DNA of 41,668 bases from Trebouxia sp. TZW2008 (Eukaryota; Chlorophyta; Trebouxiophyceae; Trebouxiales; Trebouxiaceae), in assembly GCA_002118135.1 (NCBI GenBank), contig BDIU01000158.1, forward strand, positions 312 to 41,979, written 5' to 3'. Positions 10,827-21,956 of this stretch are shown here, piece after piece; the first letter of the stretch is position 1; every line of letters begins with the position of its first letter. The notes beneath the pieces were generated by a model that was given only the letters and a program-made list of their open reading frames with translations, had not been told where the DNA came from and searched no databases. A program made the position numbers and the translations under genes.

Positions 10827-12360
10827 ATGAGTCGCAGAAGCGCCGTCGACGCAGCTCTTTCTGGCCACGGTAAGGCAGCCAAGACGATCACACGACAGGC
10901 TGTCCACGAAGCAGTCGACAAGCTTGTCTGCGTCTGCAGCAGCTCGGTTTGGTGGTCCTGTTGCCTGGCTTGCTTTTTGATGGTCCATGTCGAGGTGATT
11001 TTGGGCTTTTGCGCATTCGGTTGTACTATCAGCGTTGTTGCGACTGAACCCGCTCCTGCAGGGGTTTGCACCTCGCAGAACGAAACACACTTCCGCCAGT
11101 GCATTCTTCGAGGATAGACTACTTCATGACCATGAGTGGATGGACCTGCACCGCTCTTTTGCTCTGCAACTTGTCGATCATGAGGTGAACCACTGGCAAT
11201 CTCTATGGTCATATTGTACTCATTTATTGCAGATTGACTTGCCCAAGCTGATTTCAGGAGTTGGATCTTGTGATGTATGGAGATAGCATATTCGAAAGCT
11301 TCCTAGGCTCAGTTGTGGGACATCCCATTTTGAGATTTGCTGGCCTTCCTGAGCTGTGGACAAGATACCATGATCCAGCCACAACAAAAGTGTTTGCTTT
11401 GGCAGGTGCTTGCACGCCTTTAAGTTTTGAGAAACAAGAAGTGGGCATCTGCATCATTGCATGTTGTGCACTAAAGCTTGCCATTGGAGAATGCCAAACA
11501 TGCAGGGGAAACTGCTGTTGGACTACTTTGGCGTTTGCATGATGGCGAGCTCCCAATCACCACGAAGGTCAAGCAAGTTGTTGTGATGATTGGAAGCAAC
11601 GATGTTCACTTTCTTGGGAATCTGCAGGTCAGCCTTCTTGCATCAATGGCAGAAGCATGGCTTAGTCAAAGTAGGCAATATGTGTGTAAAAATGATGTAT
11701 GTGATGGCTCCAGGTGTGGGATAGCTACCATGTAGCTGCACTGATTGCAGGTGACATTATTGCAGTTTGTGATCTGCTAACAAAAATGTGTCCAGAGACT
11801 AAGATCATCTTGATGGGGCTCCTTCATAGAGGTCTGATAGAACAGCCTTCCAACAGGTTCGAGTTTCCAAACAGGTATACTATGACATCTTAGCGCGTCG
11901 ATGACTATACAGTCTGTTAAGTGTCAACTTTGATTGCATGGTTTCAGATACACAAACACCGTGATGGAGATCAACAAGAAGCTGAGAGAGTATGCAAACT
12001 CCAGCAACAATCAGCAACTAGGGTATCTGGAATGTAGTGACCTGTTCATCAAGCATGATCAGGCAAGCTCTTGTTTGCCATGACAAGTGGCTGCCTGGCG
12101 ATTGATCCTCCTGAGACATATACATTGTGCAAGCTGTTAGCCTTGCTGATTGGAACAATAGAGCAGAACCCAAAATGCGTGCTGACTCAGATAGGACACC
12201 TACTGAAAATGAAGCCTTGTGCTTGCAGGACAAACATCAGACGCACATTGACCCTAGGCTTATGTCCGATGGGATACACTTTACACCCGCAGGCGGACAA
12301 AGGCTGCTAGATGACTGTTTGGAACCAGCCTTGTTTAACAACAGAAAGCATCAGCATTGA
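10827..12360 (+). CDS. SGNH/GDSL hydrolase, PAF-acetylhydrolase alpha-subunit type, seven exons
   Basis: Join 10827-10869, 11033-11184, 11258-11405, 11506-11627, 11714-11874, 11948-12062, 12229-12360: 290 aa with every phase consistent. Catalytic blocks are intact: YGDS (Ser75) in block I, GSND (Asn146) in block III and DGIHFT (Asp261, His264) in block V. The phrases LLWRLHDGEL and IILMGLLHRG are typical of the PAF-acetylhydrolase 1B catalytic subunit branch. Such enzymes cleave short acyl esters; the substrate here is unknown. No signal peptide is apparent, so cytosolic action is likely. The sixth intron (12063-12228) uses a GC-AG donor (CAG|GCAAGC). The N-terminal 65 residues are less certain than the rest. 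Confidence 0.85.
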
Positions 12361-12566
12361 GCACAAGATACAGATCATGTTATGAAACATTTGTCAACAT
12401 TTTTCACAAATGGAAGGGTTTTGTTGACTGTGGTTGAGGGATCACTGTTTGGAACCAGCCATGTTTAACAACAGTAAGCATTGAGCACAAGAGACAGATC
12501 ACGTTATCAAACATTTGCCGACATTTTCAACTGATGGAAGGGTTGTTGTTGACTGTGGTTGAGGCC
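12311..12566. repeat. 130-bp tandem duplication covering the hydrolase 3' end
   Basis: ACTGTTTGGAACCAGCC and the following 110 bases, from the last codons into the 3' flank, are repeated once starting at 12441. The second copy is well preserved but lies past the stop codon. Confidence 0.85.
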
Positions 12567-12765
12567 AACAGCTTTCTTGAGTGCCAAACGCTAAGTTGAC
12601 CAAATTTACGATGCCTTGATGTCCGCTTTGCATCGTTTACAGCATTATATATCAGCCTTCAATTGTTAGGTCAGATCGCATGCAAGCACTATGCATTTCT
12701 TCCAGCAATAAGGCAACATCAGCAAAGCTTGAATGCTTCTACTTCCATGTACACCCTATGTCACA
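12567..12765. other. Convergent intergenic gap
   Basis: About 200 bases between the ends of two convergent genes; it should hold 3' signals of the minus-strand gene. No gene seen. Confidence 0.5.
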
Positions 12766-15650
12766 CTACAAGTATACGTAGCAAGCAGAGGTACAAGCTG
12801 GGTACTGGGTACAAGCTGATGCTTGACCATTTGGTCCACATGCACATTCACAGTTCATCTGTGTAGCACAACACTCTTCAAAGGCTATCAGTGAACCTGT
12901 TGGGGGAGAAGTGGCAGCATAAGTCATGTTTGGGCAAAGTGTGACATTGATTGCCTCTTGAGCCACAAACGCAAGCCCACTAGGATCAGGTATCCCATCA
13001 TTGAAACCATCATTGAGAACACCATAACAGCCGTTGGGGTTGGGTGTGGGTGTGGGTGTGGGTGTGGGTGTGGGTGTGGGTGACATCATAGGTGACTGCT
13101 GCTGGCACCTACAAAGCAGACATAGCATTCATTCATCAACACTAGCAAAGCCAGACATCACACACATGAAGAAAACGAAACAATTCATATCGCACAATTC
13201 ACTTCATCAACAAACTTGTGACAATCAGCACAGCAATTGCATGTGATTTTGGCTTGAAGCAAGAGATAAAAGGAACGTCTTGTTGCTAGCGGGAAGAAAG
13301 CAAATGAGAAACAAAGGAATGGAAGCTCAAACTTGCCGGAGAACTAGATGGGTCCCGAATGGAGTGAGTCCACGTTGACTATCAAAGATGGCTTGGCTGT
13401 TCAGGGCAATGCAAGCAGCTTACCCGCCTGAGTCTTCACTGCCAATGCATGCCAGTACATAGGCTTCTTTCTTATTGAAGATACTCAACAGTTTTGAACA
13501 TTAGGTATGCACAAGTAGTGTTTGATCACATACCTTTGCAGGCCACTAGCTTCAGCCACCGCTAGAAGGTCATGTGAGATGGTGCATATGAAGCTGGACC
13601 TTGATATTGACACCGGTGGCAATCCCAAACCTGCTAACGCCTGATTGAAGAAAGGCGGAGTGGGTGGCCCAAGGACTGTAGGATTCAAAGCATTCAAGGT
13701 AACACAGAACTGTGCTAGCCGATAAGCAATTTGACCACACGCTTCAATGGCCTCAACTTGACCAGCTGCACCGCAAGCTATTGCAGCCGCCAATGCTGCT
13801 GCCTTTGGATTGCTGCCGTCACCCTCTGCAATGCAGCTGTTACAGTGTCAAACACAAATGCAGCTTCCCAAGTTGAACAGCAATGACGGAGCATGTTTGA
13901 GCGCACTTACCGTTCAACAATTTGCAGAACTGAACTATGTATCCAAGTTTGCCAGATATCTTGTCGCACAAATTGACTGCCACCTCTTCCAGGTTGCATG
14001 GTCCAGCAGACTGCTGCAGCATGCGGCCAAAGGGTATGTGGTTATCAAGAGGAAAGCTTTCCGCATGCAGCAAGTGCCGGCGTGTCTGACCGCATGCAGG
14101 CTCTGCAAACGGTACTATCCCTGAAGGAGTGATGATCTGCAGGCTGGAACCATCACTGTTTGACATGGCCAAAATCTGAAGCCCTGCACACAAACATTTA
14201 GAGGCTGCCTTTCTTGTACTCTTTGGCAAGTCATCCATGCAATCAACAGCTTGCATCAAAATCTTACCTTGAGAGTCAAAAGTGATCTGAATCTCATCAG
14301 CTGTAGCAACAATGGGTGTCAAGGTGGAGGTTACGCCATCTAGTGTTGAAACTAGGCTGGTGATGGACGTGATGTCAAGACTGATGTCGCTCTGGTTGAT
14401 AGTCTCAGCACCATACACATCTACAGTTTGGCGCTCATCACACGCTGTGACTGAGGCAATCAAACTCGGTTCCAACCTCGCAGCAAGAGTGACAGTGGAG
14501 TTGGTGCAGGCTGCAGGCAGATCAATGTTTGGCAACGGACAAGACCCCGATGATGGTGTTGCCAAAGGAGTTGCGGAGGCGGTGGGGTGGGCTGTTTGCA
14601 AGGGAGCAGAGGTCGGTATTGGTGCTGGCATTGCAGAGGCGATAGGGACTGCTGTAGGAGAGAGAGTGGAGGCACTTGTTGGAGAGGGAGATGGTGTGGG
14701 TGCAGTCGTTGTAGATGGTGAGGGTGTATTTATTGGGGAGGGTGCTGCTGTTGGTGCAGACGTTGCAGCTGGGGAGCTTGTGCCTGTTGCAGCTGGGGTG
14801 GGAGTGCTTGTTGCAGATGGAGTAGCTGATGGTGCAGGAGCGTTCGTCACAGTTGGAGTGGGAGTGCTGGTTGGGTATGGAGTATCTGTAGCGATGGGTG
14901 TCTCAGACGATGCAGTTGCTGTAGCTGCAGGCGTTGCAGTTGGTGAAGGTGTGCTTGATGCAGCTGGAGTCGTGGTCCCTGTTGGGGTTGGAGTAGCTGT
15001 TGCTGCAGGCGTCTCAGAGGGTGCAGGGGTGCTTGTTGAAGAGGGAGTTGCTGTCGCTGCAGGCGTCGCAGTTGCAGCTGGTGAGGGTGTGCTTGTTGGT
15101 GTTGTGGAAGGAGCAGCTGTTGGCGAAGGCGTTGCAGTGGGGTTCGAAGGACTGCTGCACACCAGCGGGGCTGAGCCAGGGCAAGCACCAGCTGTGCTTG
15201 TACCCGGACCTTGCACAAGCCCGTTCTCAGGATCGTCGCAAGTGCAGTGGTACTGCAAGGGGTCGTAACAGCCATAGGGCGCTCCTCCAACCAGCGTTGC
15301 AGCTGGCGTCAAGCAGGCACACGGCGTGACGGATGGGCAAAGAGCCTGTATGTACCCTGCATGCAGAACGACCGACTGTGCGACCTGATCACCGTAAACC
15401 GACAGAAAAAGAGTCGCTAATTCTCACCGGGAAGTCCCAAACATGAGTACTGCGCGGGTGAGTAGATCTGTCCGTTGCATACGTCTTGCAGCAGACGCCT
15501 TGGCCCTACAGAGAGCCTGTCTAAGTCGACGACAATGCGCGACGAAATCGAGAGCAACGAAACCGAACGACGTACACCCTGACCTGCGTCGCCATACCCG
15601 GTCGTGCACAACGCTGCCGGAAGCAGCAAGCATAAAAAAGCGACGCGCAT
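12766..15650 (-). CDS. Secreted Thr/Ser/Pro-rich (hydroxyproline-rich type) wall or matrix glycoprotein, four exons
   Basis: Join, in reading order, 15650-15428, 15356-13911, 13825-13534, 13108-12766: 767 aa, phases 1, 1, 2. The ATG at 15650 opens a signal peptide (MRVAFLCLLLPAALC). Residues about 55-125 are Cys-rich with YSPAQYSC, ALCPSVTPC and CYDPLQYHC, which resembles the small Carb_bind (CBM52-like) fold; that assignment is tentative. Residues about 145-350 are almost only Thr, Ser, Pro and Ala in TPSPTATP-like periods, the kind of tract that is hydroxylated and O-glycosylated in algal walls. The remainder has paired cysteines and a second PT run (SPTPTPTPTP) before a Cys-rich tail. Likely extracellular. 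The plus-strand Val/Gly-rich ORF across 14312-15268 is its shadow. Confidence 0.8.
13034..13082. repeat. GTGGGT hexanucleotide microsatellite encoding (Pro-Thr)n
   Basis: Seven or so GGGTGT units in a row; on the minus strand they encode the PT run at the start of exon 4 of the wall-protein gene. Length is likely to vary between strains. Confidence 0.85.
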
Positions 15651-15791
15651 GGTCAAAGTAGCAAGCCGAGCGTAGCAGCGGCACAGGAAACTTTCCTGAG
15701 GAAAGGCCTTCACATAGGGGTTTCGTTTGACGAAGACTTCCGATCACGTGTGCCGTGTGACGTAGTATGATGTGCCTATAATAGCTATTAT

Positions 15792-16779
15792 GGGCCCCGT
15801 CCACACGACGCAGAACATGGTCCACGTGCGGCTTTCGCCAATGGGAAACCGAACGAAATCGCCATTCGATTCGAATTGAATTGCCTTTCGTGAAGGCGAC
15901 TATTTTTCCGCATTCAGGAGTTGAAATGAGTTTATTGACGCACGTGGAGGCGGGATGTTTTACTCAGCAGCGGTTACTCACGCTGCAGCAGTACTGCAGT
16001 GTTGGCGGTCATGTTAGGAGTGCCGCGATACGTGCGAAGCATGCGTCGTTGATCTCAACGTAGCGACTGGCTGTGGTAGCCGACTGTGATGTCACGTCAG
16101 TTCGGCTTTGCGCAGGATCCGGAGAGCATGCAGTGCAGCAACTCCGGTCCTCCTCAGATGACCGACGAGCAGATCGCTGCACTCGTGGCCAGCTTCAGGC
16201 AATGTCAGCCGGACGTGTTTGCAGACCTACAGCAGCCAGCTGCGCAGAGCATGCCTGTCTCGCAGCAGGCTTACGGTCAAGCTGAATCTCTGCACATGCC
16301 AGTCGACAGGACTCAGTACCAGCCATCTGTATCTTTTCCCTCAGCTTCACAGCCACCTGCTCAAGCGCTTGCGGTTTCACAGCTCCAGCAGATAGCATCA
16401 GGCGTAAAGACGCGCAACACAGTCCGTCACTACACACCTGAAGAGACTGCAACAATAGCTAAAGCTTGGGTTGAATTCAAGCCAATCTTAGAGGATCAGT
16501 GCAAGAATGGGGCAGACAAAAAGGCTGCCTGGCTTGGGCTTGGGCGACCGCAAAGAGAGTCGCAATCATGGCGTACTTTGACATGTTGCAGGTGCGACTA
16601 GAGTGCGGGCCCGCTTGACCTAACGACACCTTGAACGGCCGCGCTTCACGGTGTCTGCCGCCAATAAAGAATGTTCAGTCCCGTGTGGACACTGAAGGGA
16701 CTGAATCCTGTTTTTGCATGAGGATTCTGGGTCAATAGTGGCGTATGGAAATAATACAGTTCGATCGTGTGGACGGGGC
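15792..16779 (+). mobile_element. 988-bp DNA transposon with 16-bp terminal inverted repeats
   Basis: GGCCCCGTCCACACGA at 15792-15807 is matched exactly by its complement at 16764-16779. Inside is one ORF of Myb/SANT character and no transposase. TIR style and the accessory ORF suggest PIF/Harbinger, whose autonomous members carry a separate Myb-like protein; the 3-bp flanks (ATG, ATA) do not match perfectly, so the superfamily is provisional. Its left end is 141 bp from the start codon of the divergent wall-protein gene. Confidence 0.82.
16089..16601 (+). CDS. Myb/SANT- or trihelix-like protein inside the TIR element
   Basis: A single-exon reading of 170 aa from ATG 16089. The first two thirds are Gln/Pro/Ser-rich and low in structure. 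The C-terminal part (YTPEETATIAKAWVEF, then KNGADKKAAW and SQSWRTL) has the tryptophan spacing of a Myb/SANT or trihelix DNA-binding helix set, seemingly short of its last helix. In PIF/Harbinger elements such a protein helps the transposase bind and enter the nucleus. A GT at 16593 after TTGCAG could mark a further splice, so the C-terminus is uncertain. It could also be a remnant without function. Confidence 0.55.
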   Translation: MSRQFGFAQDPESMQCSNSGPPQMTDEQIAALVASFRQCQPDVFADLQQPAAQSMPVSQQAYGQAESLHMPVDRTQYQPSVSFPSASQPPAQALAVSQLQQIASGVKTRNTVRHYTPEETATIAKAWVEFKPILEDQCKNGADKKAAWLGLGRPQRESQSWRTLTCCRCD

Positions 16780-16879
16780 CATATACACAAAATAGCCATT
16801 TCAAGGCAACACTGCCGTGAATACGGGATGCAGCCTTATTACGTGGCAGGTGACGCAGGTGGTCGACGTATGAAGTAGG

Positions 16880-19350
16880 CTTTCGCTGTTTCCGTGAGGC
16901 TCCGTGACTCCGCGTAGCCTAGCGTGACCCCAGCGTGACCTCCACGTGTTTCGGAGTCAACTTTGGTCAAAGACAAAGGTGCGCAGTTGTGGGCAACGAA
17001 AGGTCTCGTTTCCGTCGGCGCTCTCTGAGCACAGGCGGCCTTGCTCACCACATTGAGCAAAGTTTGGTGTTGGTACATAGTCCCGACCTGTAATGCTCAT
17101 ATCCTCTAGTCCTTGTTGGAGACCTACTTCCTCTAGAGATGCCAAGCGACAAATTTTTCCATTCCTGCCTCGGTTTAGGGACAATCAGCGGGAGGAATGC
17201 CGATGCTGGTGAGCTGTGAATCGTTTACAGGCATGGCTTGTGTCATTTTGCCTGACTGCTTCGGAGGTTCTTTGCTGTATGGCTGCAGGTACCGAGACTA
17301 CGGTTAGCGTCTTAGACTGGAGAAAGACTGTCAAGACCCAAGTGTGCCTGCCGCTGATGTATCTTGACTTGGTAAAACTTGTGTACCGAACAGCTGAAAG
17401 CTGAGCCTTGAAGCTTGTGAGGCGCAGGAACAACCCGAACTCATCAGGCAAGGCAAGAACCTGATCACAATAACTTGATAAGATGGAGGCTAATTTTAAA
17501 AATTTCAGCTGCATCAAGCCTTGTGCCTGCAGATTTGCCAGATGATCACATGGGTGGCTTCACTGCTGTTAGGAGACACACCCTCTTGCCTCACCATGGC
17601 ATTCTGCCCTGATAGCTGTCAGGTCGCTTCAACACAGGTGGGTGTGAAACACCTGGAAGAGGGTGTGCCGTACCAACAACATAAACAGATGGCCGTTCTG
17701 CAAGCGCAAGAGCCTGGGCAACCTGATTGAACGCACCAGCCGAGTACTGGAATATGGGACAGGACAAGAAAACATGCAGAAGGTAGCTTCTCTTCAGGTG
17801 TTGGAGAAGCAGAGGCAGCTCATGCAGGTGCAGCTTTCTTGCTCATGCTGTTTCTGGATCATCATGGCAATTGATGCCAGGAGCGACGAGCGTTCATGCA
17901 TGCGTGTTTGTTGCAATATGTGCTGCATGCGCACGCTGAACCAGGAAGCTGGTCATGTGTCTTTGAAGCAGCATATGTTACTTTGGCAATCACAGGAAGA
18001 ATGCAGCAACTTCCCAAACACAACAAACATCACACTGTGCATACAGCTTTGTGAGGCACCATTGTAGATGTAGCTTTGTCCGACATCATTGTGCATACGC
18101 CTTTCCCTTGCGCCCCTGTCTCTTGTAGCATGCCTCACAAAACCCAGTAAGGTCTTTCATGTCACCATGCTGGCTGAATGTTGAGTGTTCCCAATGCAGC
18201 GCTTTCAGAGCCAAGACATGGATGACAAGATCAAGTGCTATAGGCAGGCTGTTTTCAATCTGGACTATGCCAAATGCAAAAGAGTTGAAGATTTGCATGT
18301 GCATCTTTGCCGGCAAATCCAGTTGCTTTGAAACACATAGTACTTATTTTCAAGCCACAGTGTAGATTACCTCCTTGTCCTTGATCCATCTATGTGATCA
18401 AGTAAGTTGTGTAGGCCCTCACAGGCTATTATCTTCAGCTTTCATTTACTTCTTTGCTATAGCTACATCCATGATGCACAAGCCAGCCCTTACACAACCC
18501 AAATCTATGCAGAAATTTCAAAGATCAAGCCGTGAGCCATGCCAGAGGTACCTGTCATGCCAAGACATGCAATGCACAGAGGATGGCACTGCGATCTACA
18601 GTGATCGTTGATTTGCTTCTGTAACGCCGCGGGGTGTTACGGTCTATAATCCAGGGCAATGACCGGATTGGCACCCATGGGACGGGCTTTTTACTCACAA
18701 TTGAGTATAGAACTGTACAGGCCGTCTCCCTTTCACGGAGTTAGTCCGTGGTCCGATTCCATCCGAGTTGTTACAGCTATTGATACAGAGCTGGAATGGG
18801 TGCAACACCGACCAAATCTGGTGCTTTGATGCTTATGCATGTGCCAAAAGAAATGCAGCCTTGCAACCTTAGCTTGCTATCAAACAAAAGTCATCAGTCT
18901 GACAAGGCCCAAGACCGAGTTTATGAGCGTTAGGTGTCATAGTAGTGGCATATCTACACAGCAATATTTTTCATTCTGATACAACTTAGAATAAGTTGTT
19001 TGGCCCAAGGTGCATGTCATCTTACATTCCTCTCGGTTCCAATAGTAACTTCTAATAAGAAATAGTTCACATATGATGCATTGCTTCTGAGGGTGATGCA
19101 TCGCAAGCAATACAGTTGTGAGAGTAAGGAGGTCAATGAGCTTTACCTTTTTTCCTTTTGTCACATTTGCGGCAGACTTATGTCATTGAGTTGGACCATT
19201 CTTTCCGCTTGTTACCAGTTGTCATATCAGTGGCATACCTGGGTAACTGTTCAGTCTTGTGCAAGCCAGTGACAACAGCTTGGCTTTCTGAGATCGTCAA
19301 TTTATTGTCAAAAATGACATTGCAAGGACCGTTCCAATGTGAGCATTGAG
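16880..19350 (+). mobile_element. Degenerate repeat or transposon copy B (inverted relative to copy A)
   Basis: Starts with a cluster of CGTGACTC-like motifs (16895-16952) matching the inverted end of copy A, and ends near 19350 with the block matching 6998. Copy B is about 0.6 kb longer than A. Part of the excess is the insertion at 18619-18775. Its plus strand keeps short open frames (17663-18067, 18375-18611) whose peptides resemble minus-strand peptides of A, so the ancestral gene probably ran in this direction. No catalytic motif was recognised. Confidence 0.6.
18619..18775. mobile_element. Small insertion with CTGTAAC ends inside copy B
   Basis: CTGTAAC at the left is mirrored by GTTACAG at the right, giving a 157-bp unit that is GC-richer than its host repeat and has several short palindromes. 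GGTCCGATTCC near its right end (about 18750) resembles the internal B box of tRNA promoters, so a SINE-like origin is possible. No matching A box or cloverleaf was found. Confidence 0.45.
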
Positions 19351-19484
19351 CGTATACAACACGCACAGCAACTGGCTCAAGGAAACCGGAGAGAAGTTTG
19401 AGGCATACTGGGGCGAAGGGTAGACTTTGTAACGATATGATCATTGACAACGTTGTGCGGTGCGGTGCATGTGCATGAAACAGG

Positions 19485-19725
19485 GGGTGTCAGCGCGCGG
19501 CCCTGTTTCCACACGGTTCTGTCCAGGTTCACCACGTTAGCAGCTTCCCAGAGACAGCTCTCCAGACCCCTCGATTAGTCAACACCTCCATCTCTACAGA
19601 CTTCTCTTGGTAAACTGGTAAGGCACGTGGTGCCCCTCTACTGTAGTACCTTAACTGCTACATTTCTAATAAAATAAAGAATAAAGAAAACAGGGTTACC
19701 AGAGTGTATACAGAGCCTCTGCTTT
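19485..19725 (-). mobile_element. Repeat copy M2 (inverted relative to M1)
   Basis: Reverse complement of the same 240-bp unit as 10142-10380, with phrases such as CCAGACCCCTCGATTA, CACCTCCATCTC and GGTAAACTGGTAAGGCACGTGG. It sits just past the end of copy B. Confidence 0.65.
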
Positions 19726-20854
19726 TGTGCGTCGAGCAGCTCAAATCAGTAAGGTCGTCCTCTAGGCTGCAGAACTCTTCTAATTCAAAGGGCTTTTGGG
19801 ACTGTTTGATTTGCTCAAGTTGCCTGATGGCCAGTTACAGGTGCTTACGTAGGTTCTCGTAAGCGGTAGCCATGCTTTACACAGAACACGCAGAAAAAAC
19901 AGACAGAAACTAGAAGAAAACAGAAGGCGCTCTGAATGCACACAGAAAAATCACACTTATGTCCTCCCTTCACGACCCTGACAAAATCATGTAATTTTCA
20001 GTAGATTTCCTGGCGCAACTTCTGGAGATTCAGCCCCAGATCCCTGCAGCGTCAGCCCTTGATCTCTGCGCGGACTGCACCCAGCTTCTGCGCCGACTGC
20101 AGCAGCTCTCTGCACGGCTGCACGCTGAAAAGCATAAGTCTAAATTTTGCTAGGTTCTGCTAGAATCCGAACCGCGTGCGCAAGGGCGCGCCGCAAGGGA
20201 GCGCGGCGCAGCAGCATGGGGGTCGTGTGTGCGTGCCAGAACAGCACAAGTCTAGCTATTCCACTGTTCCGCTGTGCTTTCACATCCTTCCTGAAAACCA
20301 GTTTTCTAGGTATTCTCTCTATTCTATTAGAAATTAGAGAACAGTGGAACAGTGGAACAGTGCATTCAGATTCCCAGATGTACTGCACTAAGTATTACCA
20401 GAGATAGTCTGATTAAAATAAGGATACTACTGTTCCACTGTGCCTGTCTGAGGGTTTGAAATGCTGACAGATGGCTGCTGCTTTTCAGATTCACAAAACC
20501 TGTTGTTTGAAATTGCAGTGTTATGTAAGGCTTCTGCACACAGATACAGACTGCTGCAGCATGACAAATCATGACAGAACCCTAGCAAACACTATAAAAT
20601 ACCCTATGGTCAGTGGTCAGTGTTGTAAATATATATATTTGCAATCAGGGCTGCAGGTCTGCAATGCAATGTATAATGCACAGCAATACAACAGATTTGC
20701 ACTCAATACTCCACTCAAAATCTGATATACATTCTGAACACATGACTGTGTTCAGCACCACCATAAGGCATGGCCCAAGTTCCCGCGCTGCCTCTTTTCA
20801 CAGAAGCTTTCAGCATGATCCCTGGTGGCGTAGACTTAACTTTTCTTTTATAGC
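19726..20854. other. Intergenic stretch with a palindromic element, no gene
   Basis: AT-rich at both ends, GC-richer near 20160-20240. Short ORFs show no domain. The region includes the inverted-repeat element at 20259-20362 and a TATATATA run near 20632. Confidence 0.55.
20259..20362. mobile_element. MITE-like inverted repeat (TTCCACTGTTCC ends)
   Basis: TTCCACTGTTCCGCTGTGC at the left pairs with ACAGTGGAACAGTGGAACAG at the right across about 65 bases, forming a long stem. A further CTGTTCCACTGTG copy lies alone at 20429. Confidence 0.6.
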
Positions 20855-21956
20855 CTACGTGAGATCAATAATTTCTGGCTGCTGTGATGAGCGCTGCTTC
20901 TTTGCACATGGAAATAGGTTTTGCTTGATTGGCCTGTTGACCTGCCCTGGCTCTAGCTTAATCTTTTTCGGGCCTATTGGAGAAGAAACGACATCACTGG
21001 CACTACTTGCGGCTGCAGTTGATGCACCACCCCGTCCCTCTTGCTCTTCTGGGGGTTGAGAGTCTTGTATGATTGCCTGATGAACAGGATCACTTTGATT
21101 CAGCACTTTGCGCAAAATCAAAGTTGCTGCTGTTTCCATTCTTAGGTTCAACACTGCCAGCTCTTGGATTGTCACCCATTTTGCCCTTGAGTATGTGATT
21201 GGAGGGCCCTTTGCTGAACCAACCTTGGTTGCAAGAGAAGGCTGCGCAAACCACTTTTTGCCTGCAGATCAACTTGGATTGTAAGCAGTGTTCGATCAGC
21301 TCGCTGAGACAGAGAGGCCCTGCGGAATGCCTTGTTTGCTGTTGTATAAGCATCCCAAACGCAGAAGCAAAGAGGCCGCAGTTTGTTTCAGGGCAGAATT
21401 GCAAACCGCCTGAGCCTGAGGTCACAGCCAAGTTGGCAACGTGACATTGCTGCAATCAGACACCGCAAACCGGTAAGCTTGTGAAACGGTGGGTACCTTC
21501 AGCGGCCTGAAAGCGTTCTGCAGTTTTAGCAGAGACGTGGTACACTGGTTCTCGCTCTTCTGGTGCTCGATAGACTTGCTCAAGACGAATAGTTACGCGG
21601 CCGATGCTGTTGTTGCCAAGTTTGCCGGCAGAGCTTGAGTCACTTTGCGCCTTGCCAAAGACAAACTGGCTTCTGATGTGTTGACCGGAAACGGTGTTGA
21701 CAAATCCTTGAAACGTCGCTAGCGGGGAGCACGCACTGACTGTGTAGCGTGTGAACTGTTCCTCGCCATCGAGCGTCAAGACAACGCGGATGTGTGGCCT
21801 TCTGACGAAGATGTGAGAGGGAACAGTGACTCGAATCTCGAAGGGCTGGTCCGGTACGCCAACGACATAGTATTCTGACCCATGCGAAAGGTCTGCATAG
21901 TATTGACCTCCATTTGGCCGAACGACGTTCACTCGCCAGCCCTCGGGGAACCTCAT
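20855..21956 (-). CDS. DUF7918-like protein with C-terminal SUMO-interacting motif, two exons
   Basis: Join, in reading order, 21956-21497 and 21261-20855: 288 aa, phase 1. The first exon encodes a beta-rich domain (EYYVVGVPDQPFEIRV, VVLTLDGEE, FQGFVNTV, FVFGKA, GRVTIRLEQVY) that resembles the DUF7918 family known mainly from fungi; this link is from pattern memory. Exon 2 continues with KKWFAQPSLATKVG and a helical stretch (ELAVLNLRMETAATLILR). The tail is disordered and carries a consensus sumoylation site IKLEPG (K255), basic clusters and the last residues PEIIDLT, a classic SUMO-interacting motif. A nuclear role linked to SUMO is a reasonable inference. The acceptor at 21262 was chosen because it alone keeps the frame. 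Confidence 0.7.

Noticed and set aside
10818..11117. 99-codon ORF with a hydrophobic stretch before the SGNH hydrolase
   Set aside because: The hydrophobic part lies between a strong GTAAGG donor (10870) and an acceptor (11032). Splicing it out brings exon 1 and the hydrolase frame into phase, so it is intron sequence.
14312..15268. 318-codon plus-strand Val/Gly-rich ORF
   Set aside because: It is the complement of the Thr/Pro-rich tract of the minus-strand wall protein. The minus strand has a signal peptide, splice sites and paired cysteines; the plus strand has only low-complexity sequence.
17185..17517. 110-codon minus-strand ORF in repeat copy B
   Set aside because: No domain, no counterpart in copy A and no splice context; likely chance.
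18700..18775. Possible tRNA gene (B-box-like GGTCCGATTCC)
   Set aside because: No acceptor, D or anticodon stem could be found at the required spacing.
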